Part shown: one piece after another, positions 42,115-52,871 of the stretch | Layout of the letters: the number at the start of each line of letters is the position of its first letter | How positions within the stretch are numbered: the first letter of the stretch is position 1 | DNA from: Bedellia somnulentella | Lineage: Eukaryota; Arthropoda; Insecta; Lepidoptera; Bedelliidae | Direction of reading: 5' to 3' | NCBI GenBank assembly: GCA_963576735.1 | Contig: OY755175.1 | Span: 12,726,401 to 12,790,400, forward strand | Length of the DNA stretch: 64,000 nucleotides | The notes under the pieces: model-generated | Database searches by the model: none | Told to the model about the DNA's origin: nothing | The model's input: the letters and a program-made list of their open reading frames with translations, nothing else | Position numbers and translations under genes: made by a program

Positions 42115-42256
42115 GCCCGGCTAGCACGAGCGCTATTATATCGATATGATAACGGTTAGAATGAGATGGCAGAATACGATACTAAGTAAGTGCGTAAGAG
42201 ATGACCGCTTTATCCCACGCGATAACTACTTTAAACAACGCTTGTGCTAGCCGGGC
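42115..42256. mobile_element. 142-bp MITE
   Basis: GCCCGGCTAGCACGAGCG at the left and CGCTTGTGCTAGCCGGGC at the right are inverted copies with one mismatch. The ~106-bp interior has no frame. No target duplication is evident. Confidence 0.6.
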
Positions 42257-43394
42257 TGAATGGAGTGCGTTTAATTTTTAAAGCAACGATAAAAATAATA
42301 ATCGCAAACTTAGCTCTTTATAAAAAAACAGGAATGCGTGTGTGTGTGCGTGTGTTGTAAATGTGTTATATATTCGTCCAGAAACCAATTTCTTCTACTA
42401 GGCCTATCTTTTTTAATGTCAGCCTGAATAAATTATTTCGGTGTGGTGTGGTGTTTATCTACTACCATTTATGTATAAATACGGTTGAAATATTTAAAGC
42501 AATGGTCAATTGCTTAAAATATCTTTCAAATGATATTGTATAATTAAATATATGGCAACCTTTAAAAAAACCTAACAAATTGGAAAAAAATAGTAAAAAT
42601 ATTTCATTATTTTTTGTGTTGAACTTTATTTATTGTGCACATGCATTTTGCCCAAAACTGATATAAACGAGTTACTAGAATTTATCCCGAGCCTACAGAG
42701 CGCTTCACATTACTTTGGTTAGCGCAGATTTATTTTAAAGTTTTACAGGGGCTTTGATTAATATGTATCATTTGATAAAGCTATATTTTATTCTTTTTGG
42801 TATTGTAACATAATAGCTAGATAACAATGATATACAGAAACATATCATGGTTACACTAATAACATGGTTCTGCTACTGAGTATTGGTGAGAGTAAATGCA
42901 CAAAGCGTGAAACTTTAAACTGAACTCATACATAATTATCCTATTTTCTTTATTAACATGTTCTTCTGAAACAGTCGTCGAAATTTGAAAAAAATCTTCT
43001 TTTAACCTGGATTCTGGATAACCGCATATATACTCGCATATGACGCAGCGTTTTTTTTTAACACGCTTATATATTATTAGATTCACCTGTATGTAGGTAT
43101 GTATGTAGGTATGTATGTAAACGACTCCTTCAAACTCAATTTTGACCCACTTTAAACGGACAGATTGAACTCAAACTTTGAACACTTATCGAGAATCAGG
43201 GACAATATAATAATTTCATATGTTTATTCTGCTATTCTGATTAGGGTCGCCGAGATTAAATAATTTCAAATTATTCAGTACTAAAAAGTTAAAAATAAAA
43301 TATGGTTTAAATAAAAAAAATAAAAACACGCTTTTAAAGCACATCAAACTAAAAAGTGAAAATTAATTTCTAATATAAGCTGAAAACGGTAATA
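42257..43394. other. Unassigned A+T-rich DNA
   Basis: A short GTGTGTGTGCGTGTGT run at about 42338 and GTATGTAGGTATGTATGTAG at about 43091 are the only features. From 43210 on it resembles the repeat at 56760-56910 (ACTAAAAAGTGAAAA, AAGCTGAA). Confidence 0.35.
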
Positions 43395-43502
43395 AACAAA
43401 AAATACTGGTATTATTGTGAAAAAGCGTGGTTTGCTCGATAGACGAAAAATATGGCACAGAGAGCCCCACGCTTTTTCACAATAATACCAGTATTTTTTG
43501 TT
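43395..43502. repeat. Perfect 36-bp inverted repeat
   Basis: The arm 43395-43430 (starting AACAAAAAATACTGG, ending AAAGCGTGG) is exactly complementary to 43467-43502, with 36 nt between. The left arm lies inside sequence related to 56760-56910, where no such hairpin exists, so the right arm was probably made by inversion of the left. Confidence 0.8.
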
Positions 43503-43785
43503 CGTTACGCGGGTCTTTTTATTGACATATTCCCGATACTTTTTACACAGAGTAGTATATGTAATTACAACATGATTAATTTAAAAACTTCCATGAAAAT
43601 AATATTCACGACACTTTTGCTCTCTTCATAAATACAAATAGATATATCTGAACATAGATGTTTTGCCAACAAAACTTGGTTGCTTGATTTTGATTCTATT
43701 AAGAAATGTCCGGATTTCTTGGTGAAAGCAGGTGGCAATAAAATTAAAACCCGAACATAGTTCGGAAATGATCTCCACGTTGACT

Positions 43786-44017
43786 TACATACATACATAT
43801 TCTCACTGCTATAAATCCCTAAAAGGGGTAGCTAGAGCTGAGGGATTAGAGATTCCGAAGCAACTTTTAGTACAGTACAAAGATAGTAAAATAAAGGTTG
43901 TTGATGATGGGTCTCCAACCACATGCCCCAAAAATCCCTTAACCAATCCAAAAACCTCAGTCGCTACTTACGAACACCCACGGGAAGAATTGGGGTAGTG
44001 ATATTCTAAGCCGACAC
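43786..44017 (-). mobile_element. TATG-tailed SINE, near full length
   Basis: Minus-strand copy from CATACATACATATTCTCAC to TATTCTAAGCCGACACC. The 88-codon frame across it is incidental. Confidence 0.75.
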
Positions 44018-44902
44018 CTTGATTTACTATAAAAATGAAGAGATGGCAATGGCAGCCTTACACAGACATTTCAATGTTCCTTTTTTAAATGCTATATATC
44101 ACGGTTTCTCAGTACTAGTTTTGTTTTTTTTAGAGTTATGTTCTTTTAAGAATTCAATTTTAATACTTTGAAGCTTTCCTTGTCACTGATACTTTACTGC
44201 TCAAATTAAGCATTTATAGTAGAGAAATCATTATAATTTGAATATTGCTGTACATCGATACATTATAATTTATTTTAAATCATAGTTTATAGTAATGAAA
44301 CAGCGGATTACGGGCTGTCCGATATATTACCTGTACCTGTAGCATAAAAACAGAAAATAAATACTTATTACTCTTTATTTTAAGTATAATAATATTATTA
44401 AATGCAGAATGTTTAATATAATAATAGGTGCCAAAGAATATGATGAGGATTTTTTTGTCACAATCGATACTATCCTCTCTCTCTGTCTTTTCAATGGTAA
44501 CTAATGAAGTGATTATACGCATATATGTATGTAAAAATTCATCAAGTAAATTTCTCATAATTATAATCATAGTGAAAAGTTCTTTCTCTTTTATTGCGTT
44601 TAAAAATACTTTGGTAGACCACTCCATAAAACAATTTAATAATACATCTTGAAGGGCGCAGAGCTCTATTCACGACATCCGCATGTTATCATCGTTATAT
44701 CAAATATCAAAGGCCGCCAAAACAAGTCAGAAAATTCAATTTTCTCGTAAATCCCTTTTCCTACAATACAATACGCACGCTCCGCTACTTAAATATCTCC
44801 TAAGCAAGGGTTTAATAATACAATTTAATATTACTCTGTTGGTAAACGTCCGCCGTACGTATCTTTGATGTAACGTATCGAATACAAAAAGCTTTTAGTT
44901 AG
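44018..44902. other. Unassigned A+T-rich DNA
   Basis: A 115-codon minus-strand frame (44280-44627) is isoleucine/lysine-rich, overlaps a plus frame and resembles nothing known. I treat it as chance. Confidence 0.35.
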
Positions 44903-45006
44903 CTTCCCCACTCACATTTCCAAAAGTGGCTGAGAATTTTTTAAAAATTTCTTAGCTCTGGCAACCCATTCTATGGATTTATAGCCGTGAGCATATGTAT
45001 GTATGA
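44903..45006 (+). mobile_element. TATG-tailed SINE, 5' truncated
   Basis: TTCCCCACTCACATTTCCAA to CCGTGAGCATATGTATGTAT. Confidence 0.65.
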
Positions 45007-45134
45007 TTAGTTAGTATTTTGCGACTTACTGTTCCTTTTATAACGTTTCTTTTATTATATCTTCCGTATTTTTTTAGTGCTCCGTAGATAATTTACTTCT
45101 GTTCTTATAGTTATATTTTATAGCGTTTATTTTA

Positions 45135-45670
45135 TCTTACGATGAGGGTCTCGGGTTAGATTCCCGAGAGAAAAACTCTCTAATTCGATGTGTGGGATTG
45201 AATGAACCAAATTGGGTAGTTTATAGCACTACGCATCATCTCAGTATCCGAATAATTAATATGATTCCGTGCTTCGCCGTCCGTCCATTCCATTCTGTCT
45301 GCCCGCACTACGCCATCTATGGCCACATCACCCTATTTAAGGTAGTCAAGTGTCCCAAGTGGAAACGTACATATGTAATTATGATGATGATACTTTAACA
45401 TATAGTGGCAGTGGCAGTTACACAGCACAGAGCACTATTCATTGCCATAGACTTAACGAGCCGGTGTCTCGTGCCAACTAAATATAAGACCTACGACCTC
45501 GGAGTCTCAGGTGAGAATAATCAGAATAACGTTTAGGTGATTTGTTCCATCTTCTTCAGGTCATTGTAGGCCCAAGAAAATTCCGTGCTTTGATGAGTAC
45601 GTTAAGTACTGTTGGTTCGTGCTGGTTAACGGTGGCAAAATCACCCTATCCTGTATAGTATTGTAAGTCC
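45135..45670 (+). mobile_element. Second SINE family (tRNA-derived), degraded
   Basis: GGTCTCGGGTTAGATTCCCG has a B-box-like core. TATCCGAATAATTAATATGA and CGTGCTTCGCCGTC match the body of the 60411-60700 copy (ATTAATATGATGCTATGCTT). GTGGCAAAATCACCCTATCC near 45634 is its 3' end. The middle is expanded, so there may be two overlapping copies. Confidence 0.5.
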
Positions 45671-46739
45671 GTCATACATGAATATATTTACATAACCTCT
45701 AGTTGTTAGTAAACTAAATTAAGTGTAATGATACACTAATTTATGATCTACAAGCAAAATAATTTGTCAGACACCGATTAGATGGAAAAAAACTTTGCAG
45801 AAACTTAATACAACAGAGCATGTGTGTAACACAACATATTATGCGATACATTGGCGAATCACAATAAAAACAAACAACGTTAAAAGCTAATCAAAAGCAA
45901 CATTACAAAACTTAATCGGTTTGAAGAAGCTGAGGCTGATTTGTTTACGGAGACGAAAGAACGAAACGCACATATATGAGGGAAAGAAACAAGTGTATTA
46001 ATGAGTGGATGAAATGTATCCATAACATTCTCTTTCAAGTTATAATTCAAAATTTAAGGATACTATGAAAGAGAAACTTCGGATGATGGATCGATGTAAG
46101 TCGCTTTATATAAATTTCATTTTACCGACGAAGATAAGGAATAAAGTTTTAAGTCAAACTTATTTTAATATGAATTATATTCATTTAAGCTACGATTTTC
46201 AGTCTGAATTAAAGTTTTAATCAACAATTCAATCAACACTAATAAATAATGCGGTTTTCATGAACAAATCATTCTACTTAAATCAACAGTTCAAATCAGC
46301 ATTTTTCTTACTTCTGTTATTTGCGTCGTACAATTTCGTCTAGGAAATCTTGGGGTTTTTAATGGTGTATGCTTGACTGTGGTATTGGTTAGATTATAAC
46401 TAAACCGCAAATAATATTTTTTGCAAAGGCAAAAAGCTGTACAATACTTTACCGGCTACAAGCATTTCTTAGAAGCCCAACCAGTCCTTTAAATACTGAC
46501 TTATTCCATGTTTGTCGCTCAAGATTTGTTTTTTACCTTTTTTAACAGGTATCACGTGAAGAATAAAAATTTATAATATACATAAAGATTTATTTTTGAC
46601 ATCAAAATGTTTTTCTACTTACATCTGCAAGTCACGTAAAATTTCATTTTATTTTTCATTTTAAAACAATACATAATAACCTTTCATGCTGAAGAATAGG
46701 AACCCTTAATATAATATAGGCTTCTCGAAGAAACTTGAT
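45671..46739. other. Unassigned A+T-rich DNA
   Basis: No gene or repeat recognised. Confidence 0.35.
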
Positions 46740-46772
46740 ACCGCCGTCGTATTGTATTGTTGAAATGTCTCA

Positions 46773-47048
46773 TTGTCGATATTTATTAGCCATAAACAAA
46801 AGAACCTACCCAAAACTTTAGTTCACTCGTTAATATGGCAATGTGAAAATAAACACATGCCTCCAGCACCGGCATATTTAAACAGCCATTCACCGTCTTT
46901 TTCTCCAGATTTACGACTGTATTTCTTTCTACAACATGTGTTTCGTATAAAAGGGATTAGGCATAATTCACATCAAATACTTTCTGATCTTTTTTATAGA
47001 TATGAGAGTGTAAGTCTTGAATTTCTAGTCAAATATTGGGGAATATAG
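46773..47048 (+). pseudogene. mariner-like transposase C-terminus, weak
   Basis: A 91-codon frame contains SPSFSPDLRLYFFLQHVFRI followed by a Y..S..LEFLVKYWG end. Mariner transposases read P-Y-S-P-D-L-x-P-x-D-Y-x-L-F here, then G-I-x-x-L near the end. The match is limited to this spacing and the third catalytic Asp would be in SPDL-x3-YF, so it is a suggestion only. Confidence 0.4.
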
Positions 47049-47090
47049 TGGCAAACCGGACATACAAAAAGCTGTATGTTATTATCTTAC

Positions 47091-47318
47091 AGCTGTGTTA
47101 TGTTGGTGTAAAATAGCTAACCCACTACTTTTTGCGGGTGTCGTACGAGGAAGGTATTGGCGCATTAAGTGATTGTTAGTCAATGTGATTGGACCTATAA
47201 ACGACCATTCTTTAAAAATTTAAACTTCTTCTTACTCAACTTCCAAAAGTGGCTGAGGAAAGCCACTGCTTTCTTCCCTTTTAAGAATTTATGTATGAGT
47301 ATATGTATGTATGTATAT
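47091..47318 (+). mobile_element. TATG-tailed SINE, diverged
   Basis: AGCTGTGTTATGTTGGTGTA to ATGAGTATATGTATGTATGT, with many substitutions in between. Confidence 0.6.
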
Positions 47319-47891
47319 GAAACAAACACACTAAACATTTAGACACCAGTTTGAGAATATCAAATATGAAAAATTAATGATACAAAGATGCGTTCGTGAT
47401 GAAATGTGCAAGTATGGACTATGTAGCTTTTCAAAACGATCCCGACATAGACGATGATGTGATAGTCGAAACGTAAATTATAAAATAGTTATGAGAAATG
47501 TGGTCATCATTCTTAGTCCTTCTAGTCATTCTTGGTCTTTCTTGTATGAATGGTCTATGAAAATAAAACGAAAACAATATGACGAACATTGCAAAACATA
47601 TTCTTCAACCCAAATATCTTCATGAACTTTTGAGAACGCTTTTAGTCGTTACAAATATATTTTTTACATTTTCTCAGGAATCGACAACAATAACCAAAAT
47701 TTCTTTGATATTAACTCTTTTTCACATCTAGTTCAACGCAAAAGTCAAAACAAATTAAGAAGTGAAGTAGAAGAGTAGTAGATACTTCTACGTTCAGTTG
47801 TCATTTCCTTACATGTTAAAAAGAAAATAAGGAATTAATGTACCTTTATTTATCTCAAATAATTTAAACAAATGAAACTTATTGGGATATA

Positions 47892-48188
47892 AACGAGAGG
47901 ATGGATGACAGTAAAGTGGTGAAAGAGATCTATACAGCCAATGTGGAAGGTAATGTTAGTAGAGGACGACCTCGGAGGACACATTTAGATCAAATAGAAA
48001 ATGTGTTCAAAAAGGCAGGTGTCCGAAGTACGAAGAATAAAAGAGCATGTATGAAAAGATTGATGGATGTGAATGAAGCTAGAGAGGTTTGCCAGGATCG
48101 TACAAAGTGGCGATCGATAGTCTCTGCCTACCCCAATGGGAACTAACGGCGTGAGAATATGTATGTATGTATGTATATATGTATGTAT
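47892..48188 (+). pseudogene. LINE ORF2 C-terminus with (TATG)n tail
   Basis: An open frame of 84 codons without its beginning reads VVKEIYTANVEG, RGRPRRTHLDQIENVFKKAG, KRACMKRLMDVNEAREVCQD and KWRSIVSAYPNGN, then stops at 48144-48146. This is the conserved C-terminus of a LINE ORF2. Its 3' UTR is almost nil: the stop is followed by CGGCGTGAGAATATGTATG and a TATG run. It is the youngest of at least five fragments of this LINE here (663, 18285, 50633, 50770, 61613). Clade not assigned. Confidence 0.7.
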
Positions 48189-48354
48189 AAACGAAAGTGA
48201 GTTGTCAAAAGAATCGGTAAAAATATCTACCAATGTTGAGTAATAATTATGTGACTCTGACCACCATCAGCGTGGCTCAGAATACAAGCTGTGTGAGGTA
48301 TATTTTTTTACTTTCAGGGTAATTTGCGTTAAGTATACAAACATATTTTTCATC

Positions 48355-48766
48355 TGCAGCAAAGTCGAACCTATTAAGAGCCGAAATTGCGCAGAGAACC
48401 ATTCTAAAGGTAAGCTCATTCAAACCACGCTGGTATCATACTGCTGACTTGCATTCTGATTGCGATACTCTTAGTGTAAGACAATTATTTATATTATACA
48501 CAATTTTGAAACAGCATTCGCTTGTTCTCCCAGACGAGGTCACATCGAAGCGGAATCGAAACATTATTCCATCCACACGTTTCAAAACAGCTTTTATAAA
48601 CCGATTTTTCTGTTTCTTGGGACCATATCTGTATAATAAAATAAATAATTATAATTATATTCCAATTCACTTCCTTAATCATTACGAATGTAAAAATAGT
48701 GTCACTTCGTATTTAAAACAAATGACTTACGAAAGAACTGAATCCCTGCTCCTTACCCAAAAATAA
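48355..48766 (+). pseudogene. LINE RT C-terminus fragment
   Basis: An uninterrupted frame reads AAKSNLLRAEIAQRTILKVS, RWYHTADLHSDCDTLSVRQL, FILYTILKQHS and ends SLLLTQK. The A-x-R-x-Q-R...LK pattern followed by L(S/T)VRQLF is the region after the RT thumb in Jockey-type LINEs. The RT core is missing, so this is a 5'-truncated copy with about 137 intact codons. It follows the preceding LINE fragment by ~170 bp but is a different family. Confidence 0.65.
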
Positions 48767-48820
48767 CCTTGTAATAAGAATCTATCTTCTTCTATCTTCT
48801 ATAATAAGACTGTAACGAGG

Positions 48821-49573
48821 TCAAAACTGTACATTGAAGAAAAAAAAAAAACCGGTGGAATATGTTTTATTTTCGATACTGAAGCCAAATTTGCTATTTT
48901 TGAAAAAAATGTCTGTCTGTCTGTCTGTCTGTATGTCCGTTCATCACGTTAATTCTACCGGACCGATCTTGATCAAATTTGGCAAGAATGTAGGTTATAC
49001 ACCTGGCCAACATATAGGATTTATCCCGGATTTCGCAAGGGTTCCCACAGGAGCATAAAAAAACATAACTTTTATATGGTTCCCCATATTTACACGATTA
49101 ATTTTTTCATCGACCGACTTTATCGGACTCTTCATTAATAGTCTTTTTGGAAAAAATAAGGGTTTCATCCATTTTCATCAAAATAATTGTCCATTTAATT
49201 GTATGTTAATAGTGTGACTACTAGATATATAGTATATCACAAATTTGAGACTTACACAAATGTCTGCGTGGCGTAGCGGTATACCGTTTGGTAAACATTA
49301 AGTAGTACGAAAGACCCAGGTTCGAATCCCGGGTGGTCAAAGTCTTTTTGCGTATTTTTTTTGCTTTTGTGTTAGGTTAGAATAATAGGATGCACTAATC
49401 CTTCTTTTTCACATTCAACTATGCGAATATGTATGAATAAAGATAATTGAAAGCATATTGTATGAATATTGCGTTGCTTTCTGCATCACGGTACGATTTC
49501 TTATTTTCTTTATTATAGATACTTCAGTTCATACTAAACTTTTATGACAGTTCGAAGACTGTCGGGTCAGCTA

Positions 49574-49574
<1 letters not shown>
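48821..49574 (+). mobile_element. Possible Helitron-like element with tRNA-like motif
   Basis: Starts TCAAAACTGTACATTGAAG after a G, includes a GTCT microsatellite (48909-48933) and TCTACCGGACCGATCTTGAT, and ends GAAGACTGTCGGGTCAG then CTAG before T. Within it GCGTGGCGTAGCGGTATACC and GGTTCGAATCCCGGGTGG (about 49266-49341) look like tRNA A and B boxes, but no cloverleaf closes. Limits are tentative. Confidence 0.4.

Positions 49575-49605
<31 letters not shown>
49575..49605. repeat. (TA)n microsatellite, left part
   Basis: TATATA run cut from the run at 49857-49893 by a SINE. Confidence 0.85.
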
Positions 49606-49609
<4 letters not shown>

Positions 49610-49848
49610 ACATACATACATATACTCACGGCTATAAATCCCTAGAAGGGGTAGCCAGAGCTAAGGAATTAGAAATTCCTCAGCAACATTTGGAAAATTG
49701 AGTGAGGAAAGGATGGTAAAGTAAAGGTTGTTGGTGATGGGTCTCCAGCCGCATTGCCCAAAAATCCCTTAAAAGCCCCAATACCGTTAGTCGCCTCTTA
49801 CGCACACCCATCGGTAGAAACGGGGTAGTGCTATTCTAAGCCGACACT

Positions 49849-49855
<7 letters not shown>
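49606..49855 (-). mobile_element. TATG-tailed SINE inserted in (TA)n
   Basis: Full-length minus-strand copy, CATACATACATATACTCACG to AAGCCGACACTACACGGC, with TATATA runs on both sides. It is among the least diverged copies. Confidence 0.85.

Positions 49856-49856
<1 letters not shown>

Positions 49857-49893
<37 letters not shown>
49857..49893. repeat. (TA)n microsatellite, right part
   Basis: Pure TA repeats. Confidence 0.85.
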
Positions 49894-49897
<4 letters not shown>

Positions 49898-50632
49898 GGT
49901 GTAATTGTAACGAACTGGTTTCCATGAAAATTATGATATTATCGTAAATATCGCCGCGAAATTCAAAATCTGTATGTATCAAGTCGGGCGGGCTTGTCGG
50001 CATTTCATCAAAGGAACAGTATTAGTACTAAGTTAGTTGTTTGTAGCTCATTGTGTTTGTGTTGCTTATGATTGGATGTCACTTTGATTTTTCGCATTAA
50101 TTTTCGGAGTGTGAGTTCAGTTTTAGTATCTTGTGTTGTGATTGTGTTGTGTAAATATGGCGTAATAACCCACGGGAGCTAAGATGATGCAAACATACTT
50201 TCACGAGTGCGGGCAAATGTACTTAAACGTGCTGAAGCGTGTTTGTTAGTTAACGGTGCACATTTTGAACAACTTTTATGAAGTGAACTGCCTGAAAAAC
50301 ACAATGGCTACATTCAGTGTTGGTGTTTTATAATGTTAATTCTCAAAATGTTCTGCGTTTTGCGCAAATAAAGGTGATAGCCCAGATCTGCCACTGCCAA
50401 TCAAAACGGGGTGAGTTATTTTTATTCATATTCTTTAGTTAACTGTGATAGAGTACAGATACACCCGTTTAGAGCCCTTTAGCCCCGAGAGAGTTTAGTA
50501 AACACCAAGAACTCCTCCAATTTCGATGTCGGTTAATGAATGAATCTCTTGCGCACTTTATTTTATGCCACGTAAATGCATCGTTTCGAGGGTCTCTATT
50601 TGTTTTTAACTTTATTATCTTACGCTCATGAA

Positions 50633-50695
50633 GTACATACATTACATACATACTCACGCCGTTACTTCCTATTGGGGAGGCAGAAACGTAAAGTA
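50633..50695 (-). mobile_element. LINE 3' tail fragment
   Basis: TACATACATACTCACGCCGT then TACTTCCTATTGGGGAGGCA is the reverse of the LINE end at 48129-48180. Confidence 0.55.
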
Positions 50696-50774
50696 AAACA
50701 AAAATAGCGGTAGCTGATTATTTAGGACGACAGTTTTGTTATAAGCGTCGGTGTTAATTAATAGAGATAGATTT

Positions 50775-50910
50775 TTTACATACATATTCTCACGCCATTA
50801 GTTCCCATTGGGGTAGGCAGAGACTATCGATGCCTGCCTGCCTGCCACTTCGTACGATCCTGGCAAACCTCTCTAGCTTTGTTTACATCCATCAATCTTT
50901 TTACTTGAAA
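50775..50910 (-). pseudogene. LINE ORF2 C-terminus fragment
   Basis: TTCTCACGCCATTAGTTCCC and ATTGGGGTAGGCAGAGACTA, then CGTACGATCCTGGCAAACCT, are the reverse complement of the QDRTKWRS and YPNGN stop region at 48090-48150. TGCCTGCCTGCCTGCC expands the middle. Confidence 0.6.
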
Positions 50911-51439
50911 ATGTTTGAATTACACTACCCCATATTTAATACTGGATTGAAATACGAGGCGACTAAGAAAACAGCCTCACCAGGCGCGGCGATAAGTTCA
51001 AAGAATGCGGTTCATACGGTCACGAGCAAGTGTGCGCAAGACTAGATGGTCACATGACGCGCCCGCTGTTCTCTGTGTGTGGGTGAGACATTATACGGGT
51101 AGGAGTGTGTGCGCTAGGCACAGACCACCCCCAATAGACTCCGCATACAGTATATATTTGTATGAATCCAAACTGGCAACTTTTGGAGGAAAGCACGAGT
51201 AGCGGGGAACAACGCACAACGCCTGTGATTGGCTCCTTCAAGGTCGCTCTATACTTGAACTCTTTATTAGAGATGGGACACATTTGAGAAATGATATTGA
51301 TAAATTAGTGTAGCAAGATTTGAAATATTTAGAGATACTTGCTGGTACCCGCGACTTCGTCTTCGACTTCTCTAATTATGATTTTAGGTTTTGCAAAAAG
51401 ATTAAATAAAACAAATAAATAAATATATACTTGTACTTC

Positions 51440-51700
51440 TATTTAAGAAATAATCTGTATACGGACATATTATACACAGATTAAGTTAGTCCCAAACTAA
51501 GTAAGACTTGTAGTATGGGATACTAACTTAACGATATATTTAATATTATATAGTACACATATAAATAATACCTAAGACTAAAAAACAATCATTGAAGCTC
51601 ATCACATAAATATTGCTCTGAAATCGGGATCGAACCCGCAACCTCCGGACCGGATTGGCTTCGTAGTTCCCGTTCCGAAACCATTCCGTTCTAAAAGTAT
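51440..51700 (-). repeat. Dispersed repeat with B-box-like motif
   Basis: GAGGTTGCGGGTTCGATCCC on the minus strand (about 51625-51644) resembles a pol III B box. AGTATGGGATACTAACTTAA at about 51515 is a wording I associate with lepidopteran repeats. Limits approximate. Confidence 0.4.
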
Positions 51701-52266
51701 CTCGGACATCCTTGACGTTATGCTAGAAAAAGACGTAATCACAATCAACGTAAAGAGTGAATGTGACGGAACTATGGTGTTGACCAGTTTAAATTGATCT
51801 CTTGAATTGCAATTTAATTATGATTTTATGCTTAGTAATGGAATGTAATACCGTCTTTTTGGTAGTTGAATTTTGTGGTTAATTTCCCACACAACTTTAT
51901 TAAACATGTAGGCATTTCAAAGCAATAGTAATAAATAAAACAGTATGTATAAATATTTTTGGTGCACGAACACTCAGTTCCTAGTTCTGGTCGCAACTGA
52001 AACAGTGCGAAGGTGAAATTTTATACGTCTACTCAATTAGTCGAACGTGTTGCCGATATCTAGTGCCCTGTAAGCGGAATCTATAGGGGGTTATCTATGG
52101 CGCTAGGCTAGTGCAGATAACCACAGTTTTCCATCTGATGGAGAAAGTAAGTTTTTCTGCTAAAGCGGTTTTACCTTTTTGTTTATTTCATATGGTGGAT
52201 ATTAAGCATTAAACTTTAATATACGAATTAATATTGGAGTAACAATTGCCGTCAAACTAACACGCT

Positions 52267-52867
52267 GTATATATATATATATATATATATATATGTTTAA
52301 TATTAAATGTTTCTCTTAAATTTGGTTTTCTATACTTTACGAGATTCTCTGGATTGAATATTGGATTTTTATTTTATGTAGACCTGTAACTATTGTTGAT
52401 TGAGAGGTAAACTTTTTTTTTACTTATTTTTTTTGTATTATGTATTTTCCAATATTTTTGGCAATGGATGCTATTTTACATGTTAGTATTATAAAATGAA
52501 ATTAATACAGTAAACTAATTATAATAGTAATACCAGTGCTGTCTTTTCCACCTTGATACGACCATTTGATTCTAAATTTTCTTGTTTTTGCGAATTCCCG
52601 AGTATTTAAAGTGTAAATGTATATTCTGTATTTAATTAATTTAAGAGCCGAGTGCTAAAAAGTGTATTGCATTGTATATGCTAAACACCGGGCTTATTGT
52701 CTTAAAGCTCAGTAAGTTTGTGGCCTATAGCTCAGACCTAGGTTTATTATAGGCGTCAAGTGCTTATTTTATGTCAAATAGCCTTGAAACTGTTAGTATA
52801 TATTAAGATATATATTGTTGATATGACTAAATAATTTTATTGTATTAGGCTCTTTTTTGAAACAAAG
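52267..52867. other. (TA)n run and unassigned A+T-rich flank
   Basis: TATATA at about 52267-52294, then no recognisable feature up to the Dong-like element. Confidence 0.4.
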
Positions 52868-52871
52868 ATAT

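Larger units (their letters stand above)
49894..52266. other. Region between two (TA)n runs, possible DNA element
   Basis: Begins ACAGGGTGTAATTGTAACG after TATATA and ends ACTAACACGCTGT before TATATA. Read inwards, the two ends are similar (TACAGGGTGTAATTGTAACG and TACAGCGTGTTAGTTTGACG), so a TA-inserting transposon is possible. The interior has no transposase I can recognise and holds at least two LINE tail fragments and a tRNA-like repeat. Confidence 0.3.

Noticed and set aside
44280..44627. 115-codon minus-strand frame
   Set aside because: Low-complexity Ile/Lys/Leu composition in A+T-rich DNA, overlapped by an opposite frame.
49262..49345. tRNA gene
   Set aside because: A- and B-box-like words are present but the acceptor and anticodon stems do not close; more likely a tRNA-derived repeat.
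51005..51283. Overlapping frames on both strands in a GC-richer stretch
   Set aside because: No family resemblance; the wording looks like a dispersed repeat.
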